Shown: positions 12,655 through 25,900 of the stretch, one piece after another
Layout: the number at the start of each line of letters is the position of its first letter
Position numbering within the stretch: position 1 is the first letter of the stretch
NCBI GenBank assembly: GCA_029224185.1
Contig: CM055200.1
Coordinates: 11,333,670 to 11,397,669, forward strand
DNA from: Karalla daura
Taxonomy: Eukaryota > Chordata > Actinopteri > Chaetodontiformes > Leiognathidae
DNA: 64,000 nucleotides
Direction: 5' to 3'
Translations under genes and position numbers: made by a program
The notes under the pieces: generated by a model
Seen by the model: the letters and a program-made list of their open reading frames with translations, nothing else
Told to the model about the DNA's origin: nothing
Databases searched by the model: none

Positions 12655-15600
12655 TCTCTCCATCTCTCTCTCTCTCTCCTCTGCAGTGTTTGACGACGGC
12701 GATGAGAAGACCCTTAGGCGTTCCTCTCTCTGCCTGAAAGGAGCGCGCCACTTTGCGGAGAGCGAGGCGAGTGTTGCTCCTGCCCACAGTGTTGCGCCAC
12801 GCTCCTCTCTCAGCCCTCTCGGCTTCGTTTCCTTAGTTCCATTTCTTCATTCCCGTCCCCGGCAACCCCACACCCACTCCAACTAATAGCCGAGTGTCTG
12901 TAGCTACACGTGTCTGTGGCGCCGTCACTCTCCTCCCATTCGCAGCTGATGAAATCCCACGAGGACAGTGTCTTCCCGGGCCAAGAGTGTTTAATCTAAG
13001 CCGGGCCCGTTGTTTGTCTCCTGTGCAGACGCTCGACAGACTCCCTCTCACCAACCCCGAGCACTTCGGCACGCCCGTCATCGGAAAGAAGGGCAACCGC
13101 GGGCGGCGAGCAAACCCAATGTGAGTATCTTCCCCGTGCCGGGCGTCAGAGGTCCGTGGGGCTCTGTGCACAGATTCACACTCCATGAAAGCTCTCCTCA
13201 CATCCCGATCCTCTCGTAAACAGCCCCCGAGGCCTGGGAGAGGCGCACGCCCGCCTCCCTCCTGCTCCTTAATCGCGGCGGGCCTCCCGAGCAGTCGGTG
13301 GGAGCGTCCCGCTTAACGTCGTGTCTTCTTCCCCTCGCTCGAATGTTCCATGCTCTGATGTTCCCACTCAAGGGAGACGGCAGAGTTTTCATCAGGGACC
13401 CGGGGACTGCTGAGGGCTTTTTGGCGCTGGGTGTGATTGTGGCTCCTCTGTCACAAAGAGGACACTCAGCTATGTAATCTCATTTCTGACACGCCTCACT
13501 AATGGCACCCAGAGAAAAGTCAATATTACTCTAGACATTGATGCTGTATTGGCTGCACGGTCCCAGCTGCACATTGGCACTTGGCAGCGCGGTGGAAGAG
13601 ACCGGAGAAAGGCAGCGGGTGAGGTGTAATTTATTAATCTGTGAATGGAATAGTTTGACATTCAAGCAAGTGCTTTTTTTTTTTTTTTTTCTCGCTCAGC
13701 CTTAGATCTCAAAGATCGATGCTTCCTCTCGTGTTTGTGGGATCGATGCGAGCCTGCAGGTGATGGTCTTAGTTTAGCATAAAGACTGGAGACAGACAAA
13801 AATCTCCCCTTCAGAGGGAACGGGCAGACAGTCCAGCTGCACCCTGCCAAGAAATTCCTCATTTACGACTGGTATTGTTTCAGTCGAACAGAAAGACAAG
13901 CTTCCAGCATAGCTGATGCTGCAGTCACAAAGAGCCACCTCTTTTCTCCATGAATTATAGTCACTGAATCGCTTTGATGTCAGCCGTTGTAATTGTTGTT
14001 GTTTTAGTTGTAGCACTAGCAGCGCTCTGGCTGATTTACTGCTCTTGAACTGTGCCAGAGCGTGTGTGTGTGTGTGTGGGCATGCATGCATGCGTGTGTG
14101 TGTGTGTGTGTATGTGGCCCATAAAAAGACGAGGGGGGGGGTCTGTTTGTGGTGCCTGTCAGCTGGTTGCATTAGTGTGACTGTCAGAGAGCAGCCGTAG
14201 CAGGCTCGTCAATAGATTGATCCTAACGAGCGAAAATCACCGGGATGGACCTGGAAGTGCAAACGGTGAATCCTCTGAACTGTGAGCTTGAGACGCTTGG
14301 ATGTTTTCTAGATGAACGGCAGCTAAATGAGCAGATGAGCAGTGCACACCATGCTGTTTACATAGCCGGCTTATTTATATATTACATAGGTTGAGTTTAA
14401 TGTGAGAGGACTGTTGAATGCTCAGAGCCACCGGTCTTTGTGTTTGTCTTTTCTCCGTTGGGCAGCGCTGCACGGCTGATTGGGGGTAGACGGGTTGATA
14501 AGCTGACAGCACTTTTTCCCAGTCAAATGTCAGCACTCGCACTGTCGGCACCAGCCCGCCGCGCCGGGAAACGCTTTTCTGTCCACATGCCAGGACATAC
14601 TAAACATGGCGCGACGGGGGTCTGGATAGTGTGGATGAAGTCATCCAGTTTCAGAGGAGTGGTATGTTGTTTTAAAGAGGCTGCAACTAATGCTCGGAAA
14701 TGCTAGGAAAGGTGATGATAACATGTCTGACTAACGTCCAGGGCAAATCCTGCGAATATTCCCTTTTATGTTCTATCCCTGCAAAGCTGAACAAAACGAA
14801 CAAATGGAGTTGTAATCACCCGATCTGTTGATTGTAGAGGAACCGTTTTTAATGAGCATTTCGCTGCACGCGCAGACGCTGTACCTCTGTGAAGTCCCCC
14901 CCACCCCTGAACAAACGGCGCTCTCTCCTCCCTCAGCCAAGAAGAAGAGCTGTCCACGTCCTCCAGCGAAGATGAGGAGAGCGACCAGCGGCACACCGAG
15001 GACCTGTTCGGCAAAGTGGTGTGCGTGGAGGGCGTCGCCGCCGGAGACAAGAAGAAGAGCACGTGGTACCCTGCTCTGGTGAGCTCCCTGCCTCCCTGCC
15101 TTCACTGTCCTGTGCTCCGGGACCACAGCTGCTCGTCCTCCCGACTACGAACGGCCGCTCGTGTGACTGGTCCGTGACACTTTTGGAAAACGCGCTGCAG
15201 TTTATCTTTCTTTTCAAACGTCTCCTATTGTGTGGGACATTTGAAAGGGTAAAACAGCCCCTCTCTAAAAGAGCCTCTCTCCGTAACGTGCGCGGTGGAG
15301 CATCACCTTCAACCGGGGCTCGGTCCCTCCACCACTCCTGGCACACAACGCGCTGGTGGCGGGCATTGTTTGTTTATGTAAGTGTTGCAAGCAGAACGTG
15401 GAGAGAGCAGAGAGGGTGGGGAAAGCTTTCCCTTTAACCAGCGCAGTCGGGCCGAGCCCCACCTCCGGGGTTTGTTGTTCTTGGCTGGCTGGCTGGCCGG
15501 TCGGCGGAGCTCTGTGCTGCCTCCCCGTGGCCGCCCGGGGAAGTGCGCCGCGCGGCAGCCCGTCATTGTTTACACCGTGACGGGGAGGGTGGAGCGAGCG

Positions 15601-18600
15601 ACCCTGGCGGATGCCTCGCGTCATACAGAGGGAGCTCCGATGCGGCCCGCACAAACGAAACGACAGCTCTGCGCGCGCGCGTCCTCCAATTTGCAGTCTC
15701 TGTAACTGTGCCAGTGTATGTGTTTAAGTAGAGAGCGGGCACCCAGCAGTGCTGCCTGCCTGGGTTAAAGCCTCCAGCAAGCAGCATGTGAGTGCACGCT
15801 CTGTGTCTGGCAGACGGCATGTTTTGTAATCCATCAGCGTGGCCTTTTGCCGAAGCTGCTCCAGTCATTGACTTGTTCTGTGTCACCCTGCCCCCCTCCC
15901 ACACCCACCAACCCCTTCGCCTCACTCCACTGTGTCTCTCTCACAGCACACACACACACACACACACACATGTGCACACCACCTGGATCGACCTCTTTAC
16001 TATCTCTTGTTTCCATGCAACAAGGTCATCTCCCCGGACTGCCATGAAGATGTGATTATGAAGAAGGACAACATCTTCGTGCGCTCTTTCAAGGATGGAA
16101 AATTGTGAGTCATCACTCATGTGCTGAAAAAAAAACACCACGCTTACACCACGGCCGAGGAAGAGCCGCACCAGTAATTATCTGTAGATCGCCTGACATT
16201 TATCTGACACATTAATGATGTTTGTAACAAAAAAGGAGGAAACCGGGAGTTTATTCACGTGCCTCAAGTGGCGGGAGATGGAAATATTTTGCACCATCTG
16301 ACAAATCACTCGAGCTGCTCTTGGCTAATGAATCATTCAATGGATAAGCAGAACATTTACATCTTTCACATATAGGTTGTCAAATGGCAATGAGCCATTG
16401 CTAAAGAGAAGATGGTTTGAAATGTTTGATGTTTCTGGGTGTTTTCCTTACAAATCTGTGCTTGTCGGGTTGAACATCAAAGATGGGTTCGTCAGCCCGG
16501 CAGAAGAATAAAGCCTCAGACTTTGAGTCGACACTGCGGGGGCCGTCCCTGGCAGTGTTATTTCACAGTGTCCCCCGTCTGGGAGTTATTGCAGTGCAGC
16601 CCCCCCCCCTGCAGCAGCGGGCCCTCGGTGTGGAACCACGCAGCTGCATCGTTTGGTCTGCTGCAGGAACGGGGAAGACGTCCCGTCAGGAGTCTCAGGC
16701 GCTCAGCTGGCGGTGCGGCCTCTCTGTATGCGGGCGGGGAGGGAGGGAGAAGGCCCCGCGGTCGAAATATAAATGAACCCAGTGTTGGCTTTGTGCTCCG
16801 GAGTCTCCTTCCCTGTCTGCGTCAAGGCCGGGGATGACGGCCCGACCTTGAGCGCGCATTCCCGTCCGGACGGCCCGCGTAACTCATCAGCATGACCCTT
16901 ATTAAGACGCACAACAAATCCCCGCTATCGCTCGTGGTTGGACTGCTGTCGGAGCGGCGGGTTGAGGTGATGAGAGGGGTAAGATAGCGGACGATAAATC
17001 AGAGGAGAAGTGGAAGTCGTATCCTCGAAGCATTTCCTGTCTGGCAGCCGGCTGCAGATTGAGTCGTGCCGCGGCAGCTTTTCCTTTTCCTCCTCCGGAG
17101 CGAGTTGATTTCACTCGCTGAGAGCGGCGTCGCGCACGCAGGGCGCGATGCGGGCAACGATAACCCGGGAAGTAGGAAAATCTATACCGCTGTTAATGAG
17201 GTTTTGGGGTTTGTTTCCCTCCGATCCGTGTCGCTTTCGTGCGGACGGAATACCAATGGTGAGAAGCGCACACGGCTGTTGCTCCACCAGGCGTATCGCC
17301 CCGATGTTGTGCCTCGGATTCCATCCCTCCCTGGATTTGCAAGTGGCCTTGACACAGGGAAGTTAATGTGTTGTCTAAGTGAGCACAGGTTTACCATCCG
17401 CGGTGTAATCACTGCAGAGCTGCATCAGCACCGATTTTCACACCGGCTTCAGCTCCTTTGTAGCCTCTACAATGCCTTTCCTCAAGTCCCGATCGACTTT
17501 TTCCACCTTTTCACAACTTTGTTATCTGAGCACCGCTTCTTCTGCCGCCCCTGTGAGTTACGCTTTGAGGAGGGGTCACGTCCACAAGCCGCTGGACCTC
17601 AGTGGGCCAGTGTGCTGGCTTTCCTCCGCACAGTTTGCCATTGTTAGCCAAAGCATTCAGTGTGCCTCTCCTCCACAATGGGCCTGGAAAACATGTCTCT
17701 CTTCAATGTAAACGGGGGTCACAGCCCGAGCGTGGACAGGAGCTGTCAGGAAGTGGCAGTCCTCATTGCGCAGGAAATGATTGCCATGGCAACAAGGGGA
17801 AGCAGTAGTGGAAGTTGTTCTTGTTTACCACGCCGAATCAACTCGTAAAATGCAAATGTAGGCAAAGGTGTTCCTAGAAGACTCACTGTTGACTAAACAA
17901 GGCAGACTTGAAGCGCTGTTGACATATTTACAACTAAACATCTAGTTGTACAAATAGTCATTTGGCTGGAGATTAATCTCAAAATGATGAAAATGATGGA
18001 AATCTTGTCTGCTCTTTCAGCTCAAATGTGAAGTAAGCAGTTCGTAGGATAACCTACAGATCCTCAATGAAGAAAATTGCTGCTTGCAGCACCTTTCAGC
18101 TTTTTGGATTTGGGTTCACGGGGTGCGGCTCCGAAAATGACTCAAACTCTGTGCCGTTGCCTGGGAAACTCTTGACGTGATGACAGTCCTTCCTCGCACA
18201 CGCGCGCACACACACACACACACGCACACAGATGCATGCAGAGAAGAGGGGAGACAGGTGACGCAAATGCGACGTTGTTAGTGGTGATACAGCGGCCTGG
18301 TAGCGAGCGGCACAGCGAGGAGCACCAGAGCGGAGGGTGTCGGGTTGCTGCCTCTTCCTCGCTGTCCTGCTGTGGGGAGCGAGCCGCTGAAGCGCCTCAG
18401 ACTCACATCTCCACGGTCACATGTGCTCCGTGTGCGCGGGCCGTGACTGCGCGGCCTCGCGGTGCTGTCGATGACACGGAAGTAACTCGCAGTCACTCGG
18501 ACTCTGAATGAATCCCGTCAGGATCCGTTTCCTGCCCATCTGAAGAGAGGTCCGTGCGGAGTTCAGGCCCCCGATCAATATTCAAACAAGGTTTAACCGA

Positions 18601-21600
18601 GGCGTCCGAGTTATTTATTTTTCCCTCTGAGCTCTTTCGGTCTTGAGCGGACTCGCTGACAAACGCGGCGACTGGAAAAGGTCAGCCGCCTGCCGCCTCC
18701 ACAGCCGAGCGTCTCTCTGGCCCTGCTGATCCGTCTGTGTGCCAGGCCGCGAGCTGATCCAGCTGCCGTGGAGATGCTGTGGCTGGGCGTCCGGAGCGTG
18801 TGCTCGTGTCCGCTCAGGTGTTGCAAGCTGTTGCCGTTTCACTGGAAAAAAAACACCAAACCAAACAAAACACGCTCCCGTGCCAACAGAGAAAAGGTCT
18901 GCCTCGATTTTGTCTCAGCCTCCCACGCGCTTTAGTTAAGAGCTGAACGCTGACATCCTGACCCAGTCCACGCCTGTCTCTAACTGCCAGCCGCTCTGTC
19001 CTGCAGCTACACCGTGCTGCGGAAGGACGTGCGCGAGATGAACAGCGACTGCCCTCCCAAGGCCGACGCCGGGCTCAAAGCAGGTGAGTGCACGGCCCAG
19101 CCCCCCCCCCCCCCCCCCCCCGGGAGGCCAGGCCCCGGAGGAGCTGCGTCCATACGCCCTGACACCCGCACGCTGGCACAGTTGGCAGGAAGCCCTGGGA
19201 GCGGGGCGCACAGAGAGGAGTTCAGTTCTTGTCGTGTCGTCGATGCTGTTTTTGTCCCAGCTCCTCACCGGGCCTTTCACGCGGCGCCCCCCGTGCCTCT
19301 ATGCTGCAGAGCGCCCCACTCTGTCATATTTACAGCGTGTTGTATCAAACCGCTCCTGGTACTCACAGGTGCTCCTCTCACAACTGTGTGAAATATAGAT
19401 AATACATATAGCGTGAAACGAGCATCTGGTGAGACGCTAGTTAAAGCCACCTGTGACACTGTGCGCTCCACAGCCTCTCGGGCTGCTGGCTCCCCTGGCT
19501 GCTCCATGTCAGAACGTCTCTCTGACTCTGACGGAGGTGCTGGCAAACAGGCGCATGTGCAGACGCAGCTCCTGGCAGCTGGTTCAACACATTCACCCGA
19601 GGAATCTACAATGTCCGAGCCGTCCGCTTGGTTTTTTCCCCCAACGTGCGCGATGTGCCCACAGCTCTGGATGGGGCGGTGGAGTTCCAGCAGCACTTTG
19701 TCGTTCCCGGCAACTGGAAGACAGAGGTGAAGGAGGAGAGCTCCAGCAGCGAGGATGAAGACGAGGAGGAGGAGGAGGAGCAGGAGGAGGACGGCAGCGG
19801 CGAGGAGGAGGAGGTAGCGCGCGCGCCTCACCCCTCGCAACCTCGGAGTCGGAGAGGGAGAGAGAAGGGAAAAAAAGTTGCGATCCTCAAAGTGTCTCGT
19901 TTCCCGTTCGCAGGAGGAAGTGGAGCCGTTCCCAGAGGAGCGGGAGAACTTTCTGCAGCAGCTCTACAAGTTCATGGAAGACAGGGGTAGGGATGTTCAC
20001 TGGATGCCTTCACAACCTGCTGCAGTGCCACTGCTGCACTTTGTTGTTTTGAGATTCAGCTTCCACTTACACTTTGCTAACAGGTTGGGGTTTTTTTACA
20101 CTTTTTTACACAAACTGAGAATATCTCAGTTTTAAAATCTGTAGTTGTATTTCAGGGACACATTAGAGGTTAAGAATACACTATAAATAAGCAGATCCAA
20201 TTAAGACTGCAACAAACACTTATTTTCATTTAATATGGCAGTTACTTTCTCGATGAATCATTTGGTTGTTTGGTTCAGGAAATTATGCAAAATCGGTAAA
20301 TCAGTACCAGGAAATTCTCAATTTTTAAGGAAAACACTTTTCAGTTATGACTTCAGTTGTTGAATAGGTGATTATTTGATTAATAGTAGTAATGCTGTGC
20401 GCTCTGCCTCCACTCCAGGAACCCCCATCAACAAGCGACCCGTGCTGGGCTACAGGAACCTGAACCTGTTCAAGCTCTACAGGCTGGTGCACAAGCTGGG
20501 AGGCTTTGACAACGTGAGTACCCCCCCCCCCCCCCCGCTCCATGGTGCGGCCCGCCGCCGGGCCCCGCTCTGACTCTGGGCTCCTGTGTGTCTGTGTCCG
20601 AGCAGATTGAGAGCGGCGCCGTGTGGAAGCAAGTCTACCAGGACCTGGGAATCCCTATACTCAACTCCGCCGCCGGCTACAATGTCAAATGTGCTTACCG
20701 CAAGTATGTAGAGACGCCGCCTCCGCACAGCTCCCACAGTCAAACATGCAGTTTAGTCTCTTTTTTTAAAGGTCCGTCCGGATTTTCTCCTCCTCTGAAG
20801 ATTTCTGTCTCGGCAAATAGAGCGGAGTGACGAACTGCCTGACTCTTCCTTTCAGATTTCCTGGATGTGTTGACGAGCTGTGTGGTTTGTTTTTTTTTTT
20901 TGGTCATCCAGGTACTTGTATGGATTCGAGGAATACTGCACCTCCACTGCCATCTCCTTCAGGATGGACCTCCCTTTGAAGCAGGCCCCCAAGGCGGAGG
21001 CCAAGTGCGAGGCGGAGGCGGGGGCAGGGGCCGCCACGTCCTCCAGCTCTGAAGAGCCCCCGGCTCAGGTGGACGGAGAGCCCGGGGGCGCGCAGCCTGT
21101 CGTCTGCAAGGTACCTTCTCCTGATTCAGTTTCACCACGCCAGGTGTTAGTTTCCTTTCAATATCGTGGTAATGAAACACGCCCGTCTCTCACAGGACGA
21201 GAAACCCGACTTCACCCGCAACAAGACGGAGCCGGAGCCGCCCAAGGCCGAGGGCACGGACGGCGGGAACGAGGACGAGGACGAGGACGAGGAGCCCCTC
21301 AGAGGAGACGCGGAGGAGGGCTCGTCCACGGCACGCCTCGGAGCCGACGCTGTGAAGCAGGAGCGCGACGAGGACCAGGAGGGCAAAGACAACTCTGGGT
21401 AGGTGGTCTGCTGGGACGGCCCCTCCACCGGGGCGGGGACATGCAGGGGCCAGACACCCTCACGGAGCAGGCACAGCGGCTCCATGCAGGGCCCCTGCAT
21501 GGGGACTCGTATGTGCTCGTACCCAATCAGACTCTCACCGCATCAGAGCTTTCTGAGGCTTTCACTCTCCTTGGTGGCAGCAAAAAAAAACCCTGAAAGA

Positions 21601-22046
21601 GCAGTAGCACATGAGAACCCTCTGACCTAATATACCCACAATCCACCTGAACCTGCGCTCTGTGCTAACCAGAGGGGAACGCTCTCCTCTCCTCTCCTCT
21701 CCTCTCCTCTCCTCTCCTCTCCTCTCCTCTCCTCTCCTCTCCTCTCCTCTCCTCTCCTCTCCTCTCCTCTCCTCTCCTCTCCTCTCCTCTCCTCTCCTCT
21801 CCTCTCCTCTCCTCTCCTCTCCTCTCCTCTCCTCTCATCTCCTCTCTCTCTATCCATCTCTCCATTTCTCTCTTTCCTAACTAAGCTCTTACCCACTGCC
21901 CCTTGTGCTATTATTATTTCTCGTGGCTTAGTCGGCATCAGCTGGCAGAGACATCTTAGAGCAGCAAAGCTTGACTGCTACCTTTCACCTGGCATGTCAT
22001 GCTGTGCTCTCTCTCTCCTCTCTCTCCTCTCTCTCCTCTCTCTCCT

Positions 22047-22085
<39 letters not shown>

Positions 22086-22889
22086 CCTGGCCGGGATTGT
22101 CTTGACAGTGGCCAGACTCGCTCATTCTGTGCACACGACATGGCTGTGCCCATCTCGATTTCCTCTCTGCCCCTCTCTGTCTCCTTTCCTCTCTCCGCTC
22201 TCCCGTCTGTCTCCTCTCTAATTGTTTTCGGCTTTTTCAATGTTCAGCTTTATTAAATGTTCCATGTTTATGAGTGTCGTCACTGATGCATTAGCACGTT
22301 AGACGCAAAGGTAGCACCCCAGAGGCCGGCGGACCTCTTTCAGAGGGGAAGGCTAGCATCCAGTACGGGCGGGGGAAGGCTTGTCGTGGCCAGTTGCGTA
22401 GTTAGTTTTCCCCCCTCCTGCTTCCTGGCTCCATGCTACCTCAGTGCTCTCTGTCCAGTTAAGGCTGTGGTCTGTGGCGCTGCCAGTTTGACACTGGTGT
22501 CGAGCTTGTTTGGGCTACTGGGGACAGCCTGGAAAACAGAGTCTGTGCACTCACTGCACCACAGGGTTCTTTTTTTTTTGTTTTGTCCTGTTTTCTTCTG
22601 GTTGAACTAGAAGCTCACCAACTCGTAGACGTCTCAGTAATACCGTACGGGCCTCACCTGGGGCTCTGGACGCAGCACGGGGCCGCGGTGCTGATTGCCA
22701 CCGAGCGCAGGCTTCCTTCCGTCGGGGGAGTCCTCTGATCCTCCGGCTCTGTTGGGATCAGCGGTCCTCGCGCTAGATTACGTGATAGCGCCAGGGCTTA
22801 CGGACACAATCTGCGGCCTGATCAGATCTGTGCCTCCCTGATGATAACAAAACCTACGCCGTGTTTACAACAGTAATCTGGGTGGCACC

Positions 22890-22938
<49 letters not shown>

Positions 22939-25900
22939 TGTGTGTGTGTGTATCACATTTTGGCCTGTGTGTACAGGTACAGCGAGTTAATATTGATCTT
23001 AAATGAGAAAAGCGCGCTTTCATTTATATTAATGAAAGCAATTAATTATACAGAGCGAAACAGCTATTGTTAACTAACGACCTAAGTACCACTTAGCTTT
23101 ATTTACACAGTGTGATTAGGCTGAAACGGCTGTATGAGTGCCGCATTTACAGATAATGTTTACTTCAACGGCTGATTCTGTCATCTTCTGATTGATCGTA
23201 TTGTAAAGGATGAAAACTCCCCCCTCGCACTGGCTCAATTAGATGTTTATTCCGAAAACGGTTTGATGATAGTAGGAGGCGGAGAAAAACGGCAAATTGT
23301 TGACACATAAGCAACAAATGTTAGGACTGAGCATTTAAAAAGTACTTAATCAGAAACTAGGGCAAGTGATCCTCAGTCAGTGGGTGTTGTTTCAGTCGTG
23401 GCAGCTCTGACTGTGCTGCAGTAGATCTCGGTAGATCTTCCCACTCTCTGGGTTCTGTGTAGGACATCTATGCCATTGATTATGCGCAGAGTACTTCCTT
23501 GTAAACCCGCTGGCCTCGGGAGTCCAGCGTGTCCCCGGTCTCAGGGCGCTCGCAGCTTCTGGAGTCGTCACACCGAGACAGCTGCACTAAAAAAAAAAAA
23601 CCCCGAGCAGTGTGCCGTCGGTCGTGGTTTGCAGGGACTTGTCAGCAGAGAGCACAGTGGGGAGCAGCTCGGTGCCAGAGGGACTGTGTGGAGCAGGGTG
23701 TAGTAGCAGCAGAGCGGCCTAGGCCTGGTGGCCGTGCTTCCTCCCAGCGCTGTAGTCTGGCTTCACGTCGCTGCTGCCTGCCAAGTCGTGCTTTGCCGTG
23801 CTAACCTCGCCCCCTGTGGCTCCTGTGGCCCCTGCGCCTAAAACCACTTACCGGCACTTCCTGCACCACCTGTGTACAACCACCACCCCCCCCCCCCCCC
23901 ACCCTGTTTCCCACTAGCTCCTCCTTGTGGCTGCTTCGTTTCTTCCCGTGCGTGTGAATGACTCTCCCTCGTATGCTGTGGTGTGTGTGCACATAGGGTT
24001 AGACAGCCTAACAGCAGTGTTATTTCCCCTGTTGCAAGATGACATGATATTTGCCATGTTTTATTTACTGAAACTCTCATTGTTTTGTTCTCTGACTGGG
24101 CCTCACTGTAAATGATTGAGTTGTTAAATGCAGCAGCCTGATAGAGGTAATAGTGGACCAGGGTTAAAGCGGGCAGACATGGGAGGTTTTGTTTCTTTCC
24201 AGCTAAGGGCCTAGTGCTGTAATGGGACAGGGAAGGCGAGGGTGGAGCAGATAACTAGGTAGAAACTAGGCCTCCTAGCAGCAGGCAGGGAGCTGGGTGG
24301 CTTGGGGGTGGGTGGGGGCTTGTGGTGTTCAAATGGGGCAGCCTAGGGCCAGGAAGTGCTGAACTGTTTTTCTTGCAGGGATGACAGCAGTCAGGAGGGG
24401 GAGGAAGGGGAGGAGTTTGAGTGTTACCCCCCGGGGATGAAGGTGCAGGTGAGGTATGGGCGAGGCCGCAATCTGAAGACGTACGAGGCCACTGTGAAAG
24501 AGGCAGACGTGGAGGGGGGAGAGGTGCTCTACCTGGTGCACTACTGTGGCTGGAACGTCAGGTAAGACAGGACCTGGGGAGAAATCACCTAACGTCTATA
24601 TTCACCCTAAAACAAAAACAACAAAAAGAAGTAAACAAATAAGCAAGACAAAACGAAAGCGATCATCTCGTAAGCTTCAATTGAGCTGGAGGGATCACCG
24701 CTACATGGGTATCCCCGCAGCAGTGACAGATACATCCCTTCTTCACAATTCTGCTTCACCTGATCCAGTCCCATGGTCAGCACTCTGATTATGGAGGACA
24801 CTGGGCCATCTAGTGGCAGAAACAGAATTGAGTGCTGGGTGGATGTGGATGATTTCCTCAGCTGCCCTCGCTCAGTTTTGTCTCAATCCCCTGTCTGTCT
24901 GTCCCCCGGCTGTCTGTCTCTCTCTCTCGCTTACCAAAACCCACAGACAGGCTCGAATTTGAGAAACAGTTTCCAACCCGACAAATTCTTCTTTGTTATT
25001 TTTTTTAGATCCTACGCTGTGCTTTTTTATTTCTCTCCTAACACGAGCTACCCTTTGGGAAGGCCAACCAAAGTGCTGCTACACTCACCTCTACCTCTCA
25101 ACCCTCTCCCCCCCTCCCCAGTGGGTCAGGGTTAATGCAGTGTTAAGTAGAGTGTTAGGGTACCATGACACAGAGGTTAACTAGAGTGCAATCAGCATTT
25201 CATTGTCTTCAATGTCGTCGTGTGGTCCTCTAGCACTCTATCAATGACAGTGGGATGTTCTCTGCATTGTGTCTTGTCGTGTGCGATGTCGTGAAACGTT
25301 TCATTTTCCTCACATGACCCAAGTAGCACCCCTGGTACTGTCGGAACTTGATTTGTGTGGTGGTCGGTGTTAATATTGTTTCTTTCTCCATCGTAAAGGT
25401 TTGTCTTTTTCCACATAACACCATGGGATCTCTTCCTTTGCTGTTGAGGCTTTTATTGTGTCACAGCAACATGTTTGGGGTCAGGCGGTAGAGGTGTCTG
25501 TGTCGTGGGTGGTGTGAGAGGATATTTTCTCTGCTTCGTTCACAAAAAACAATCTGACTGACTGTCTCCTGTCTCTGTACTCGCTTTTTTTTATTTTTTA
25601 TTTTAGATACGATGAATGGATCAAAGCAGACAAGATCGTGCGGCCAGCCAATAAGAACGTACCAAAAATAAAACACCGCAAAAAGATAAAGGTACGGGAT
25701 CGCAAGAGCGGCGGCGTTTGCTTTCCGTCCGGTTTGTGAATGGCGAGAGGAAGTCACTGACCGTGTCGCTTCTCCGACAGAACAAAGCTGAGAGGGAGCG
25801 AGACAGGTTGGAGAGGCTCAATGACAGAGACGTCCTCGGCCCGTCAGCCAACGCCAACCGCCTCCCACGCTCCAAATGTGGCCTGAGTCAGGATGTCTTT

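Larger units (their letters stand above)
21399..24378 (+). other. arid4b: arid4b intron after exon 14
   Basis: A 3-kb intron separating the acidic linker from the chromo-barrel. It is mainly repeats: (CCTCT)n 21682-21845, CT-rich 22007-22080, (GA)n(GT)n 22891-22951, an A-run near 23588 and poly(C) at 23886-23900. No exon seen; human ARID4B has extra alternatively spliced linker sequence in this region of the protein. Confidence 0.75.

Noticed and set aside
12767..12771. GT at 12771 as the exon 4 donor instead of GC
   Set aside because: It adds four bases and breaks the frame into the strongly conserved exon 5.
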